A stretch of DNA of 58,837 nt, from positions 1-58,837 of the IMG/VR virus record IMGVR_UViG_3300028025_002566; one strand, 5' to 3'. This document shows positions 52,346 through 58,643 of this stretch, one piece after another. The position numbers and the translations under genes are program-made. Position 1 is the first letter of the stretch; each line of letters starts with the position of its first letter. The DNA is from a virus. A model generated the notes under the pieces. The model did not search any database. It was not told the DNA's origin and was given only the letters and a program-made list of their open reading frames with translations.

Positions 52346-52491
52346 TTAATATTCAACCATAAACCAATTTGAGCAAAAGCATATCCAGTCCAGATCATTC
52401 CGTTAGATAGCTCACCTTTAGACCATTGTAGAACACCTACTATAAGGTATCCTACTCCGGTAGCACCTACAATAAGGTGTTCAATAGTCAT
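52342..52491 (-). CDS. 49-aa membrane protein
   Basis: Two hydrophobic segments (EHLIVGATGVGYLIVGVL and IWTGYAFAQIGLWLN) joined by a short loop. Begins with ATG 52491, overlapping the upstream stop. The topology suggests insertion in the inner membrane, a possible exclusion or lysis modulator. No family recognised. Confidence 0.65.
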   Translation of the reverse strand: MTIEHLIVGATGVGYLIVGVLQWSKGELSNGMIWTGYAFAQIGLWLNIK

Positions 52492-52790
52492 AGTTCTCCA
52501 AGTACCTTCATATTGTTAGCAGTAAACCATAGACCGCCTTGACTGGCGGGTCGTTGGTGCTCTACGTAGTCATCAATCTTTACGACACACCATACACGAC
52601 CTTTCTTAGATAGATGTGGTGCTTCAGGTTTAGCACAGCAATGCCATCCCGGACGTACCGCAAAACCTTTTGTTGGGTGTGACTCAGCTTGTAACCATAG
52701 ACCGGGATTAATCTTTAATTTACGGTTAATAAATAGAGGTCCATAGGAACCATCTTTACGTTTACGAAAGAGTTTGTAGGCGATCATCAT
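52488..52790 (-). CDS. Conserved phage protein, 100 aa
   Basis: The blocks YKLFRKRKDGSYGPLFINR, HPTKGFAVRPGWHCCAKPEA and GRVWCVVKIDDYVEHQRPAS are typical of a small conserved phage family of unknown function. Two Cys and a His in GWHCC could bind metal. Overlaps the upstream gene by 29 bases. Confidence 0.8.
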   Translation of the reverse strand: MMIAYKLFRKRKDGSYGPLFINRKLKINPGLWLQAESHPTKGFAVRPGWHCCAKPEAPHLSKKGRVWCVVKIDDYVEHQRPASQGGLWFTANNMKVLGEL

Positions 52791-52947
52791 TGTGGATAAT
52801 ATTTAGTTGTTCGTCTTGAGGCATATCGGAGAACCCCCAGAAGTGATTTTCTTTACAGCAACCTAAGCTAAATTGTTCTGTACCACAGTAACAACAATAA
52901 GTTGTGCTGTCAGACATGTATTCTTCATACAATTCTTGTTCTGTCAT
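52762..52947 (-). CDS. 61-aa Cys-rich protein
   Basis: CCYCGTEQFSLGCCKENH suggests a zinc ribbon (two Cys pairs). The acidic remainder ends HNDDRLQTLS. ATG 52947 overlaps the upstream stop. Probably binds zinc; partner unknown. Confidence 0.65.
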   Translation of the reverse strand: MTEQELYEEYMSDSTTYCCYCGTEQFSLGCCKENHFWGFSDMPQDEQLNIIHNDDRLQTLS

Positions 52948-53087
52948 ACAAAGATCTCATCTAAGAATACTTCAAGAAAGTCTGGTGTATAACCTAAGTA
53001 GGCATCAGCCTCGTAGTAAGCTTCTGTTTCATCATTGGCATATACAAAGAAGTTTTTAAAGGAAGATACAACGTAGTATTGATTCAT
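52944..53087 (-). CDS. 47-aa acidic protein
   Basis: Reads MNQYYVVSSFKNFFVYANDE and ends TPDFLEVFLDEIFV. The stop overlaps the next ATG. Compact and aromatic. Function unknown. Confidence 0.65.
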   Translation of the reverse strand: MNQYYVVSSFKNFFVYANDETEAYYEADAYLGYTPDFLEVFLDEIFV

Positions 53088-53088
53088 G

Positions 53089-53292
53089 TTAAGCAAACCT
53101 TGGAGTTAAGTTTAAAGACTCTGTTTCAGGCGTAACAATTTGGACATCAGTCCATGCTGCAATATGGATTAATTCTTCTTTATAATAGCATACTGAGTAC
53201 ATACCATCAATATGTTTGAATAGATATACATATTGTTGAGGGTCATCCTCGATAGTGAAATAACTGTTACGGGGTAGTTCGTAGAGTTTCAT
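53089..53292 (-). CDS. Conserved phage protein, 67 aa
   Basis: The start at ATG 53292 follows GAGAAG and overlaps the stop of the Lar-like gene. It reads MKLYELPRNSYFTIEDD, then YLFKHIDGMYSVCY and ends ESLNLTPRFA. The pattern (short beta-barrel-like, LPRNSYF start) occurs in many phages without known function. The longer frame upstream of this start overlaps the GC-rich gene and was rejected. Confidence 0.7.
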   Translation of the reverse strand: MKLYELPRNSYFTIEDDPQQYVYLFKHIDGMYSVCYYKEELIHIAAWTDVQIVTPETESLNLTPRFA

Positions 53293-53780
53293 GTGTTCTT
53301 CTCTTTGAGTTTGGCTTCGATGAGTCGATAGAAAGTTGCATAGCGGGGCAAAGCAGCTCGGCTGATTTCCCACAAAAGAGATTGCTCCTCATCCGTCAGC
53401 CCAACCCATTGCCGCTGTGCCGCGGGTGATCGTCTATTCCATTCAGCGATTGCCTCGGTATGCCACTCGCTTTTATCGGGGTACTCGCGGCGAACCTCTC
53501 CGCAACTTGCGCCACATCCACCACAACTTGCAACTCCCCATCGGTAGGTTTCCCCATCTGAAAAGTTCAAGCCAATATGACCGCAAAAAGGGCATGGCAA
53601 AGGTTGCCCCGCCACAAGCTCCTGCACAGGTGCTGAACGGGCTTGCTTGATGGCGGTGATGGCGTCATCTTTTGCTTGGTCAATGTATTTCTGAAAGCCA
53701 TGCGTTGCCATTGTTGCAGTCAACGCATCCAGCGCCAAGTCGAGTGCTTCTTCAGTGCTACGCACTTGGTCTTTGGTCAT
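53289..53780 (-). CDS. Lar-like restriction alleviation protein
   Basis: In 163 residues, a helical N-terminus (about 1-60) is followed by LPCPFCGHIGLNF, then SCGGCGASCGE and TEAIAEWNRRSP, the zinc-finger pattern of Lar-like proteins that modulate type I restriction. The C-terminal part (VGLTDEEQSLLWEISRAALP) is an added helical domain. ATG follows AAGGAAAA. GC content is clearly above the surroundings, indicating recent acquisition. Function inferred from the finger pattern. Confidence 0.75.
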   Translation of the reverse strand: MTKDQVRSTEEALDLALDALTATMATHGFQKYIDQAKDDAITAIKQARSAPVQELVAGQPLPCPFCGHIGLNFSDGETYRWGVASCGGCGASCGEVRREYPDKSEWHTEAIAEWNRRSPAAQRQWVGLTDEEQSLLWEISRAALPRYATFYRLIEAKLKEKNT

Positions 53781-53899
53781 GTGTTTTCCTTGCATTGATG
53801 TTTTAGCATGGGAATGCGTAGCACTGTGAATAGCCATCCAAGGTAGCCAACATTCTCCTCACATTGAGTGCAGATGTAGCGCACTTGTTCTTTAGTCAT
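53777..53899 (-). CDS. 40-aa protein in GC-rich islet
   Basis: Reads MTKEQVRYICTQCEENVGYL and continues GWLFTVLRIPMLKHQC. It opens with almost the same sequence as the next gene (MTKDQVRS), at protein and DNA level. The stop overlaps the Lar-like start. One CxxC pair. It might be a remnant of a duplicated gene. Confidence 0.5.
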   Translation of the reverse strand: MTKEQVRYICTQCEENVGYLGWLFTVLRIPMLKHQCKENT

Positions 53900-54207
53900 A
53901 CTTCATCTTTCTGGTAAGGACGATAAATATACAGCGAACATTGTTTAGCAGTACAGTTAGTGATATCACTACGAATATCACCTACACAGTTATTACAAAA
54001 GTTTTTAATAGCTTGCATAGGTGAAGTTTTCTTTTGAGCTTTCTTCAGAGCTTGTTCTTCAATCCATGCTTCAAGAAATTTACCACCTTTCTTTTCAGCA
54101 TAAGCTTTTTCTTTACGCCATTGTTCAAGGGCTATCTTGCCTTTTGCCAGTACTTCTGGATTCATCATACGTTTCTTTTTGAATAGAGAGTTTGTTTGCA
54201 TAATCAT
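53896..54207 (-). CDS. Hypothetical 103-aa protein with Cys motif
   Basis: A basic helical N-terminus (GKIALEQWRKEKAYAEKKGG) precedes NFCNNCVGDIRSDITNCTAK and QCSLYIYRPY, a four-Cys pattern that often binds zinc in phage proteins. It lies at the left border of the GC-rich islet. Function unknown. Confidence 0.7.
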   Translation of the reverse strand: MIMQTNSLFKKKRMMNPEVLAKGKIALEQWRKEKAYAEKKGGKFLEAWIEEQALKKAQKKTSPMQAIKNFCNNCVGDIRSDITNCTAKQCSLYIYRPYQKDEV

Positions 54208-54340
54208 GAGCCTCTTTGTATGAATTAAAACAGATTGCGTTTGTATGTGATATTTCTTTACCAGCTACACAGTATTGTGTTGGGCTATATCCTAAAAAGT
54301 ATTTTACAAAAACAATATAGTGGTCAATATCAGGTGCCAT
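54125..54340 (-). CDS. 71-aa protein
   Basis: The first 45 residues (MAPDIDHYIVFVKYFLGYSP, then CVAGKEISHTNAICFNSYKE) look like a genuine small domain. The last part overlaps the downstream gene by 83 bases in another frame and is Ser/Asp-rich. Overlaps the upstream gene by 11 bases. Function unknown. Confidence 0.55.
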   Translation of the reverse strand: MAPDIDHYIVFVKYFLGYSPTQYCVAGKEISHTNAICFNSYKEAHDYANKLSIQKETYDESRSTGKRQDSP

Positions 54341-54530
54341 AAGTACCCCATTCAGGCATGCGCCATTCAGGATCTACATAATCATCAGGGATATTCTCTG
54401 CTTCTTTACGTTTGTTATCAGCCCATTTAGACCATCTTTCACTTTTATCACCAGTAGTAATAGAAGCATAGTAGTCGAAAGTACGTGCGTTAGACATTAA
54501 GTCTTTGTATTTACTGGTATCTTCTTTCAT
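54330..54530 (-). CDS. 66-aa protein
   Basis: Reads MKEDTSKYKDLMSNARTFDY, then SERWSKWADNKRKEAENIP and ends WRMPEWGTYGT. ATG 54530 overlaps the upstream stop. Function unknown. Confidence 0.65.
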   Translation of the reverse strand: MKEDTSKYKDLMSNARTFDYYASITTGDKSERWSKWADNKRKEAENIPDDYVDPEWRMPEWGTYGT

Positions 54531-54658
54531 AAAGCACTTAAGATCATATTGATACCTTGGACAACTTGCATTTGTTGCATTGCATGAAGCTCATGCCAAG
54601 GTTTCCAGTTAGGAAAGTGTGGTTGTAAACGTACCCAGAAACGTTCTACATCAGTCAT
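54527..54658 (-). CDS. 43-aa protein
   Basis: Reads MTDVERFWVRLQPHFPNWKP and ends QVVQGINMILSAL. Overlaps the RNA ligase end by 8 bases and the next gene by 4. Trp-rich N-terminus. Function unknown. Confidence 0.6.
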   Translation of the reverse strand: MTDVERFWVRLQPHFPNWKPWHELHAMQQMQVVQGINMILSAL

Positions 54659-55694
54659 TTTTCAGTAACCAAGAGTTAGAGATAGATTTGAAAGATTTGG
54701 ATGGATCAGTTAGGTTTTTGAATACAAGTCCTTCACGTTTTGCTTTGGGATTAAGCATTGATTGACCTTCTGCAAAGGTTAGCAGTTCAGATACAGTAGT
54801 ACGGTTATCAGTCTCATAGTCAGCGAATGTAGGTGTATGCTTAATACCTAGTGCTTCACAGATAAATTGCCTACGCCGTGGTGAGTAGTATTCTTGTTTA
54901 TCAATATCAAAGATATCAAACACATAGAATTCAGCCTCAGATAGGTTATAAGCGTTACCTTGAATACCGGGACCGATAAGCTCACCTTGAATGGCTACAT
55001 TAATATTATGTAGGTTAAGCTTTTCATGGATACGTAGCTTTATAGTTGTACTTACAAAGGAATTGTCAGTATCTTCCATTTTAAGTTCGTAGTTACGGGA
55101 ACATACACCCATATGCGTTTCACCGTTAACTGTATTACGGAACACAGTCATTGATGAGCCATCAAGCTTTTCAGTAACTTCCCACACTTGTAAACCTTGT
55201 AGGTTTTCTAAAGTACGACCGTAGTTTTGGATACGTTCTTGATCAGTTTTAGGGATAAATGAAGGGAAATTACCTGCTAGTTTACCTGCGAGTTGTGCTG
55301 GAATAACAGGTTCCCATTTGAGAATATTTAAATATTCAGTTACATCAGTACCTGCAACTGGGTTTTCAAAGTCATGTGTTAGTACTGATTCTCTTGGTAG
55401 CGCTAAACCTTGGCTAATTTGACCTTTAAGTTTAATAGTACGTAGACGTTCACCCTTTACACCTTGGTATTCACGAGGCTCTTTACCTTTAGATAGGAAT
55501 GGTGCAAGTTCTGTGGGAATCCACGAGTCGATTTCAAAGTAAACGCATAGATCGCCTACATTGAATTCACCTTTTTTAATAACAACTTCCCAACCATCGA
55601 TAACAGCAACTTCAATTAGGTCGGCATTCTCGATAGGTTTTAGTTGGGAAATTACTCGGATAGTGGCTAGTTTACGATCAGACATCGAAGGCAT
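54651..55694 (-). CDS. ATP-dependent RNA ligase (DraRnl / Rnl5-like)
   Basis: In 347 residues, an N-terminal domain (about 1-110, including ENADLIEVAVIDGWEVVIKK and RTIKLKGQISQGLALP) precedes the nucleotidyl-transferase core: TEKLDGSSMTVFR (motif I lysine about 177), IQGELIGPGIQGN (motif III-like) and REGLVFKNL (motif IV). This order, OB-like part first, matches the Deinococcus RNA ligase family. It would seal broken RNA, for example tRNAs cut by host anticodon nucleases. Genes for five tRNAs are in the same genome. Confidence 0.88.
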   Translation of the reverse strand: MPSMSDRKLATIRVISQLKPIENADLIEVAVIDGWEVVIKKGEFNVGDLCVYFEIDSWIPTELAPFLSKGKEPREYQGVKGERLRTIKLKGQISQGLALPRESVLTHDFENPVAGTDVTEYLNILKWEPVIPAQLAGKLAGNFPSFIPKTDQERIQNYGRTLENLQGLQVWEVTEKLDGSSMTVFRNTVNGETHMGVCSRNYELKMEDTDNSFVSTTIKLRIHEKLNLHNINVAIQGELIGPGIQGNAYNLSEAEFYVFDIFDIDKQEYYSPRRRQFICEALGIKHTPTFADYETDNRTTVSELLTFAEGQSMLNPKAKREGLVFKNLTDPSKSFKSISNSWLLKND

Positions 55695-55947
55695 CCATGT
55701 TAATAATTACTAGGTTTTTCATAAATTTAATAGATTCACGAATAGATTTTAGTTTACGTTTAGTTTGACGAGCTAACTCTTTATTGCGATTTAGTTCTTG
55801 AAAGAAAACAAGCATATATGGATTGTTTTTCTTGGCTACATCACACATTTCCCATAGATAAGCAATTTGTGCTTTATGGAATAGCAGATTTTCTTCTTCG
55901 CGCTTAAGTTCTTTGCGAAGTACATTGAGTACTATTTGTTTGTTCAT
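55678..55947 (-). CDS. 89-aa helical protein
   Basis: Strongly helical and basic (LRKELKREEENLLFHKAQIA, then RNKELARQTKRKLKSIRESI). Overlaps the RNA ligase by 17 bases. Coiled coil likely. Function unknown; it may form a complex with the ligase. Confidence 0.65.
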   Translation of the reverse strand: MNKQIVLNVLRKELKREEENLLFHKAQIAYLWEMCDVAKKNNPYMLVFFQELNRNKELARQTKRKLKSIRESIKFMKNLVIINMDAFDV

Positions 55948-56006
55948 TTGAAACTTACCTTATACCAAATGTAGTATATAACTACGATAGACAATACACC
56001 GAACAT
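55944..56006 (-). CDS. 20-aa membrane peptide candidate
   Basis: Reads MFGVLSIVVIYYIWYKVSFK, a single hydrophobic segment with a basic end. The stop overlaps the next ATG (ATGA). No clear ribosome binding site, and it lies just downstream of a terminator, so expression is uncertain. Confidence 0.3.
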   Translation of the reverse strand: MFGVLSIVVIYYIWYKVSFK

Positions 56007-56010
56007 GGAA

Positions 56011-56038
56011 TAAAAAGACCACTCTTATTAGGAGTGGC
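56011..56038 (-). terminator. Intrinsic terminator after SSB gene
   Basis: On the minus strand, CCACTC pairs with GAGTGG around an AT loop, followed by TCTTTTTATT. It would end most SSB transcripts and reduce downstream expression of the RNA ligase block. Confidence 0.85.
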
Positions 56039-56052
56039 CTATAGTCATTTAT

Positions 56053-56577
56053 TTAGAAAGGGATATCGTCATCTTCTGTGGTAACGACTGTACCGCCTTC
56101 GTCATCGAAGTCAACAAAGTTACTGTTCTTAGGTTCGTATTTAACGAGTTCAGTAACTTGTACTGCGGTTAGTGTCACTGCTGTACCTGATTTGGTTACT
56201 TTACCATTAGGTGCTTTGATTTCATAGTCTTTGAGCATAAGCATAACGTTACCTACAGAGCCATTACCGATAGTCTTCGGATCAATAGCTTCTTTAGCAG
56301 AGTTTACTACACGTACAGGTGCTGCTGGAGTACCGTCTTTCTTTTCAGCTTTCTTCTTCAGGTTAACAGCTACTGTACCTTTGTCGAAGCCGTCTTTTAC
56401 TTTACCGAACTGCTCAAGTTCTTTGCTACGCTTTTTGTCAGCTTGTACAGTCAATTCCCACTGGTTAGTGCCGAAGGGAGAGACAGGCTTCTCAGGGTTG
56501 AGTTTGGCCCAGTGTAGAGATACACCTTTGAGGATTACGTTGCGAACTTCGTTTTGAGCGTTTGTGGTAGTAGTCAT
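56053..56577 (-). CDS. Single-stranded DNA-binding protein (T7 gp2.5-like)
   Basis: ATG 56577 follows AAAAGGAAAA; the longer frame from 56649 lacks a site. In 174 residues, the body is beta-rich with basic patches (GTVAVNLKKKAEKKDGTP) and the C-terminus is acidic, ending TTEDDDIPF, the hallmark tail through which SSBs recruit polymerase and helicase. A terminator follows. It probably coats ssDNA at the fork. Confidence 0.85.
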   Translation of the reverse strand: MTTTTNAQNEVRNVILKGVSLHWAKLNPEKPVSPFGTNQWELTVQADKKRSKELEQFGKVKDGFDKGTVAVNLKKKAEKKDGTPAAPVRVVNSAKEAIDPKTIGNGSVGNVMLMLKDYEIKAPNGKVTKSGTAVTLTAVQVTELVKYEPKNSNFVDFDDEGGTVVTTEDDDIPF

Positions 56578-56651
56578 GATTGATTTTCCTTTTGGATTGA
56601 TTGAAAGTTGTTTAATAAATGAGAGAGTATTATCAGTATTGTATGGCACTA

Positions 56652-56975
56652 TTATTTGGTAGCAATATAGAGAGCAATACGGGTAGCGATAGGTAGGTCA
56701 GTACGGCGGTAAGTTTCTTCTTCGTTAGTCTGTAGTTGTACACCAAGAGCTGTTAATAGTACATTTGCATGGTTAATTTCAGCTTGTTGTGTGTTGTTAC
56801 GATCATTAGCCCACTTATAGTTTTGTTTTTCAGACTCTAGTTTTTTCTTAAGCTCAGTAACTTCTTTTTGTAGTTCTTTATGTTGCTCATAGATAGATGC
56901 AACTTGATTATCATCCAGAGTGATGATAATAGTTTCGAGATCAGTACCTTTGGTTTCGATTTGAATTGTGTTCAT
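56652..56975 (-). CDS. Coiled-coil protein, 107 aa
   Basis: Begins MNTIQIETKGTDLETIII, then a coiled coil (QHKELQKEVTELKKKLESEK, about 30-60) and a helical C-terminus (LPIATRIALYIATK). Two bases separate it from the SSB frame, so the pair is probably co-transcribed. Its start lies 6 bases from the divergent promoter of the plus-strand gene. Function unknown. Confidence 0.75.
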   Translation of the reverse strand: MNTIQIETKGTDLETIIITLDDNQVASIYEQHKELQKEVTELKKKLESEKQNYKWANDRNNTQQAEINHANVLLTALGVQLQTNEEETYRRTDLPIATRIALYIATK

Positions 56976-56980
56976 GATGA

Positions 56981-57000
56981 GTTGGTACCTAATAGAAAGT
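56981..57000 (+). promoter_or_regulatory. Candidate phage promoter for small terminase gene
   Basis: GTTGGTACCTAATAGAAAGT carries the exact motif core GGTACCTAATAG, pointing rightward, 34 bases before the plus-strand gene. It is the only plus-strand copy inside the minus-strand half. Confidence 0.65.
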
Positions 57001-57033
57001 AATATGTTATTACTATCAATAAGGATTCAAAGA

Positions 57034-57432
57034 ATGATTAAAAAGAAATATGTTAAAGTACACCCTAATTCAATTAAGAATTTGAGAGTGATTACTAGCC
57101 CTGAGATGGCCAGAGAGTTACAGAAGAACTCTGTAGAATCTCGAAAGAGAAATACAGAAGCTATTCGTGTATTGACAGAAGAATTTAAGTGCAGTGCAGA
57201 TGCTGTAAGAAAAGTCCTTTCTCAAGTTGATATCAAAGCTATCGATGTCTTAAAGATGTCAATGATGCATGCTTTAAATCAAGATAATTTTGAGGATGCA
57301 GCTCGATATGCAAAAGAGATTGCTGAGTTTGAACAACCTAAACTATCTCGACTTGAACAAACTAATATCAGTAAGGTAGAAGATTTGACAGACGAGGAAT
57401 TGCAGAAGATTCTTAAAGAAGAAGGAATTTAA
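57034..57432 (+). CDS. terS: Small terminase subunit candidate
   Basis: In 132 residues from ATG 57034 (AAGGATTCAAAGA upstream), a helical basic N-terminus (SVESRKRNTEAIRVL), an HTH-like part (EEFKCSADAVRKVLSQVD) and a C-terminal acidic helix (KVEDLTDEELQKILKEEG) fit small terminases, which recognise pac DNA and form rings. It is a monocistronic plus-strand gene flanked by a promoter and a terminator. In the circle it lies about 3.6 kb before terL. Assignment is by pattern. Confidence 0.65.
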   Translation: MIKKKYVKVHPNSIKNLRVITSPEMARELQKNSVESRKRNTEAIRVLTEEFKCSADAVRKVLSQVDIKAIDVLKMSMMHALNQDNFEDAARYAKEIAEFEQPKLSRLEQTNISKVEDLTDEELQKILKEEGI

Positions 57433-57437
57433 ACAAG

Positions 57438-57464
57438 AAACCACATTAATTTGTGGTTTTTATT
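57438..57464 (+). terminator. Terminator after small terminase gene
   Basis: AAACCAC pairs with GTGGTTT around an 8-base AT loop, followed by TTATTT, six bases after the stop. It confines the plus-strand transcript to a single gene. Confidence 0.85.
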
Positions 57465-57472
57465 TACTACTC

Positions 57473-57490
57473 TCTATTAGGTACCGTCTG
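57473..57490 (-). promoter_or_regulatory. Candidate phage promoter, minus strand
   Basis: Minus strand CAGACGGTACCTAATAGA carries the motif core exactly. The motif's TAA is also the stop codon of the 59-aa gene (57477-57479). It would transcribe antisense through the small terminase gene into the SSB region. Confidence 0.65.
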
Positions 57491-57656
57491 ACTTTCTTTC
57501 TACAGGAATACGACCGATGTAAGTTACATAAGGTTCTTTGGCAATAAGGAACAAGTCACCGGTACTTGTATCATAGTACATACCGTTAGGATAATTCCAG
57601 TTATCTCTTACAGGCCAGATATCTGGTTTGGTACATGGATAGATAGTATAGATCAT
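57477..57656 (-). CDS. 59-aa protein
   Basis: Reads MIYTIYPCTKPDIWPVRDNW, then NYPNGMYYDTSTGDLFLIAK and ends VERKSDGT. The stop codon is part of a promoter motif. Overlaps the deaminase-like stop by 4 bases. Function unknown; compact beta-rich. Confidence 0.7.
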   Translation of the reverse strand: MIYTIYPCTKPDIWPVRDNWNYPNGMYYDTSTGDLFLIAKEPYVTYIGRIPVERKSDGT

Positions 57657-57961
57657 GTATGAAACACTTTCTTTATAGGTGTGCTATTGATAGCAGTAAC
57701 ACAAACAGGACAAGGTTTAGCTAACAGATACTCTGTACGTTTACCTTTACGAAAGATATGTATAGAGTGTGCTTTAGATATATCTTTACACTTGATGATA
57801 GCATCTATCTCTGCATGTAGATATATCTTTTCTGGATGACCAGCTTTCTTGGCACATTCTGCTTGGTAAGGATGAGTCTTTACATAGTTGTTTTGACCTA
57901 TACTTAGAATGTTACCCTTTTTATCTTTAATAAGAGCAGTTATGTACTGTATATCACTCAT
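57653..57961 (-). CDS. Short cytidine/deoxycytidylate deaminase-like protein
   Basis: In 102 residues, KIYLHAEIDAIIK (His and catalytic Glu) and LAKPCPVCVTAIN (ligand Cys pair) give the zinc site of the deaminase fold. It ends soon after the Cys motif, so the usual C-terminal helices are missing. It is a second deaminase besides the one at 47806. Substrate unknown. Confidence 0.78.
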   Translation of the reverse strand: MSDIQYITALIKDKKGNILSIGQNNYVKTHPYQAECAKKAGHPEKIYLHAEIDAIIKCKDISKAHSIHIFRKGKRTEYLLAKPCPVCVTAINSTPIKKVFHT

Positions 57962-58148
57962 TATCTTTAGTACGATACCTATTAGGAATAAACTTCTTTA
58001 CACCTAACAGTTTACCATGAAGAAAGGTTTTTTGGATACCTGTATCTGGGTCATATACTACACGTATCTCAGATTTAACTTTCTCTTTGATACGTTTGAT
58101 CAGATCAAAGTACGTATCATTAGTTGTATTTGAAGAAGGAGTCGTCAT
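57954..58148 (-). CDS. 64-aa basic protein
   Basis: The ATG at 58148 (MTTPSSNTTNDTYFDLIK) follows AAGGA; a longer frame from 58184 overlaps the upstream gene. Continues RIKEKVKSEIRVVYDPDTG and ends FIPNRYRTKDNE. Overlaps the deaminase by 8 bases. Function unknown. Confidence 0.7.
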   Translation of the reverse strand: MTTPSSNTTNDTYFDLIKRIKEKVKSEIRVVYDPDTGIQKTFLHGKLLGVKKFIPNRYRTKDNE

Positions 58149-58512
58149 GGTATACATCCTTGGTTGTTGATGAGTAACAGTCAATTACCTTATGATCATT
58201 ATTTAACTTGAGCATTACATATGGACCACAAGGACTACCCTCTGGGTAATTGAAAGTCATAATATTTTCTGTTTTAGACTTAGCAAACCTATCTTCAGTA
58301 TGAAAGAACATAAAAGAGTAACAAGGTTTAACTCTGAACTTATAGTTTTTATTAGTAACTCTATATACATCACTATTATCTTTACTGTTATAACTTGGAA
58401 TATCTAACCAATAACCCTCATTAAACCATTGAATATCATACCCTAAGACATATAACTCTACTAGTTCAGGAGAGGATCCCTCATATACTGTATTGCAGTT
58501 AATGTTCTTCAT
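58120..58512 (-). CDS. Hypothetical 130-aa protein
   Basis: Aromatic and beta-rich (PELVELYVLGYDIQWFNEGY, then KNYKFRVKPCYSFMFFH and GPYVMLKLNNDHKVIDCYSS). First gene after the promoter at 58610. Overlaps the next start by 29 bases. Function unknown. Confidence 0.7.
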   Translation of the reverse strand: MKNINCNTVYEGSSPELVELYVLGYDIQWFNEGYWLDIPSYNSKDNSDVYRVTNKNYKFRVKPCYSFMFFHTEDRFAKSKTENIMTFNYPEGSPCGPYVMLKLNNDHKVIDCYSSTTKDVYHDDSFFKYN

Positions 58513-58609
58513 ATATCTATTCTCTTTCTTTGTTACTTGAATTAAAGATACTTGTAATATAGGTACTGTTATTAATAATACCTATATTAATATTACTTGT
58601 CAGGGAAAG

Positions 58610-58631
58610 TTACCTATTAGGTACCGGCTAA
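58610..58631 (-). promoter_or_regulatory. Candidate phage promoter, first in minus-strand block
   Basis: Minus strand TAGCCGGTACCTAATAGGTAAC holds the motif core exactly. A partial copy (TTTAGCCGGTAACTAAC) lies at 58641-58659 and contains the stop codon of the junction gene. AT-rich leader 58513-58609 follows. Confidence 0.65.
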
Positions 58632-58643
58632 CTCTGTTGGAGG

